Source of the DNA: Pseudomonadota bacterium
GTDB taxonomy: Bacteria; Pseudomonadota; Gammaproteobacteria; Burkholderiales; Burkholderiaceae_C
Assembly: GCA_030918015.1 (NCBI GenBank)
Contig: JAUPTP010000099.1
Location: 1-7,400, forward strand
Reading direction: 5' to 3'
Length of the DNA stretch: 7,400 nucleotides
The notes beneath the pieces are model-generated. The model was not told the DNA's origin, did not search any database, and saw only the letters and a list, made by a program, of their open reading frames with translations. A program made the translations under genes and the position numbers. This document shows positions 5,761 to 7,400 of the stretch, in pieces (positions within the stretch are counted from its first letter, which is position 1; every line of letters begins with the position of its first letter).

Positions 5761-7400
5761 ATGAGCATGAATTTCAAGCGCCGAGTCCTGTCCGCATCGA
5801 TCGCGGCCCTGTCGGTGAGCGGATTGCTGGGCGCCTGCGGCGGCGGCAGCAGCGACAGCACGACGTCGGACACCAGCGCGAGTACCAGCACATCGACGAG
5901 CACCACCGCGACCACCGCCGCCGCCGGCGCCTTTGACAGCCAGCTCGCCTTCGACAAGTCGAAATACACGACGATCACCGTCACGCTCGACGGCGTGGCC
6001 ACGCCGGTGCGCTGGTACCGCGAGGTCTGCTATGTGGCCAAGCCGATGCAGCTCGCCGCCACGCAGGCGGCCGGCGCGGTGGACAACACCACCTGCGGCT
6101 ACCAGAACCTGAACATCTTCGTGCGCGAGGCCGATGCCGAGAAACAGGACAACGCGATCCTGCTCAACGTCAACAACGCTGGCTGGATGGCCAGCTACCA
6201 GGGCGGCAAGGGTGGCTGGGACGGCAAGACCGCGATCACCAGCAGCAACTACACCGGCGCCGACATCGTCGACGGGGGCAGCTACACCAGCACCAGCGAC
6301 ACCGACAAGAAGGGGGCCGCGCTGGCCCGCGGCATGGTCTACATCAACATGGCCTCGCGCAGCCGCGGCGCCGTCGCACCCGAAGGGGTCTACAGCGACG
6401 GCATCTACCAGGGCAAGGCTCCGGCCGCCATCGTCGACGCCAAGGCGGCCGTGCGCTACCTGCGCCTGAACGACAGCACGATGTTCGGCAACGCCAGCCG
6501 CATCATCGTCAACGGCACCAGCGGCGGCGGCGCGCAGAGCACCCAGCTGGCGGCCACCGGCAACCATGCCGACTACTTCCCCTACCTGAAGGCCGCCGGC
6601 GCGGCCGGCATCGACGCCAGCGGCAACAGCTCGATCAGCGACCAGGTGTACGCGGTCGTCGCCTACTGCCCGATCCAGGACATGGGCAGCGCCGACATGG
6701 CCTACGAGTGGATGTTCAACGTGCTGGGCACCCGCGCCGCCGTCTCGGCCGACCAGAAGGCCGGCAAGATCGTCGACGCCACCGGCGCCGAGATCGTGCG
6801 GGCCTCCAACCCCGACCCCACGGGCAGCGCGCTGCTGATGAACGACTTCATCGGCTACCAGGCCGGCCTGGGCCTGAAGACGGACGACGGCACGGCGCTG
6901 ACCACCGACAACATGCTCGCGGCGCTGCAGACCGAGATCAGGAATGCGGCCAGCAACTACGTGAAGTCGGGCAAGAGCGTCGTGGCCTATGGCGCCACCG
7001 GCACCACCGCCGCCAACGGCGTGGCCGGCGGCAGCGGCACGCTGGCCTACACGAACGACTTCATCGCGCTGGACAGCGCCGGCACGGTCACGTCGTTCAA
7101 CATGGCCAACTACCTGAAGTACGTGGCCAAGCAGGCGCGCCTGAAGGCGGTGCTGGCCTTCGACCAGCGCGGCCAGACGCCCGCGCTGGCGGCCACCGCC
7201 ACCGCCGACACCACCGCCGCCGGCGCGGTGGTCTACGGCAACTACAGCGGCGGCGAGTCCAACCTGTTCGGCACCGCGGCGCAGGTCTACTCGAACTTCA
7301 CCGAATACGGCTGGAACCACAACAACGGCGGCGATTCGATCAACGCCATGCAGGCTGACGTCGGTCTGCTCAACACCGGCTACACCTGGGCCGCCAACCC
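5761..7400 (+). CDS. Lipoprotein esterase of the bacterial (subtype B) tannase type, 3' end outside window
   Basis: This is a secreted alpha/beta-hydrolase predicted to cleave ester bonds of gallate-like or other phenolic esters outside the cytoplasm. The signal peptide has KRR at 6-8, a hydrophobic core and the lipobox LGAC, making C26 the lipidated residue. Glycine at +2 fits outer-membrane sorting. A Ser/Thr/Ala-rich linker (about 30-57) tethers the enzyme. Family landmarks are GKAPAAIVDAKAAVRYL (218-234), the nucleophile motif NGTSGGGAQS (251-260) with catalytic Ser254, YFPYLKAAGAAG (272-283) and YCPIQDMGSADMAYEW (302-317), close to what I recall of lactobacillus tannase. The probable catalytic aspartate is D468 in LAFDQRG, and ESNLFG (499-504) follows after an unusually long loop. 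The catalytic histidine is expected beyond the window, where the frame is still open after 546 codons. The exact substrate is uncertain: a gallate-contacting aspartate two residues after the catalytic one seems replaced by R470, so feruloyl or other esters are possible. Confidence 0.85.
   Translation, partial: MSMNFKRRVLSASIAALSVSGLLGACGGGSSDSTTSDTSASTSTSTSTTATTAAAGAFDSQLAFDKSKYTTITVTLDGVATPVRWYREVCYVAKPMQLAATQAAGAVDNTTCGYQNLNIFVREADAEKQDNAILLNVNNAGWMASYQGGKGGWDGKTAITSSNYTGADIVDGGSYTSTSDTDKKGAALARGMVYINMASRSRGAVAPEGVYSDGIYQGKAPAAIVDAKAAVRYLRLNDSTMFGNASRIIVNGTSGGGAQSTQLAATGNHADYFPYLKAAGAAGIDASGNSSISDQVYAVVAYCPIQDMGSADMAYEWMFNVLGTRAAVSADQKAGKIVDATGAEIVRASNPDPTGSALLMNDFIGYQAGLGLKTDDGTALTTDNMLAALQTEIRNAASNYVKSGKSVVAYGATGTTAANGVAGGSGTLAYTNDFIALDSAGTVTSFNMANYLKYVAKQARLKAVLAFDQRGQTPALAATATADTTAAGAVVYGNYSGGESNLFGTAAQVYSNFTEYGWNHNNGGDSINAMQADVGLLNTGYTWAAN

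Noticed and set aside
5746..7320. A 524-codon minus-strand open frame opposite the esterase
   Set aside because: The product is Val/Gly/Ala/Arg/His-rich without family features, while the plus strand encodes conserved tannase motifs, a lipobox and a good ribosome site.
1..7400. CRISPR arrays, tRNA or rRNA genes, insertion-sequence ends, prophage parts
   Set aside because: I found no regular repeat-spacer pattern, no cloverleaf-like gene, no transposase and no terminal inverted repeats.

Overview
The window is very GC-rich, with G or C at most third codon positions. It carries five protein genes and no RNA gene, insertion sequence or CRISPR array that I can see. A ubiquinone-type hydroxylase, an outer-membrane-type lipoprotein and an MHYT-GGDEF-EAL signalling protein point to a Gram-negative proteobacterium. 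A betaproteobacterium of the Burkholderiales is my best guess, from composition and gene content only.

Layout. Bases 2-2032 (+) hold the 3' part of a membrane-bound cyclic-di-GMP enzyme: MHYT sensor, then GGDEF, then EAL, with all signature residues present. Its last 87 bases overlap, tail to tail, a minus-strand gene (1946-2800) for an unrecognised coiled-coil protein with one C-terminal membrane helix. A spacer of about 270 bases (2801-3069) follows. Next come two plus-strand genes: an HDOD-domain protein (3070-3912) and a UbiH-superfamily FAD hydroxylase (4051-5439) that most resembles UbiM-type ubiquinone hydroxylases. A strong hairpin (3939-3959) separates them. A 321-base non-coding region (5440-5760) rich in GAAT/ATTC words precedes a lipoprotein esterase of the bacterial tannase type (5761 onward), which runs off the window end.

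How the genes might relate. The first three genes look like regulatory or envelope functions (c-di-GMP turnover, a tail-anchored coiled-coil protein, an HDOD output protein). This may be a loose signalling neighbourhood, but different strands and spacers argue against one operon. The hydroxylase looks like a stand-alone gene. The tannase-like lipoprotein is probably an independent unit for breaking down aromatic esters. I see no clear new defence or mobile system. The points most worth a second look are the 87-base convergent overlap, the odd active-site loop of the tannase homologue, the extended hydroxylase and the repeat-rich leader before the esterase.
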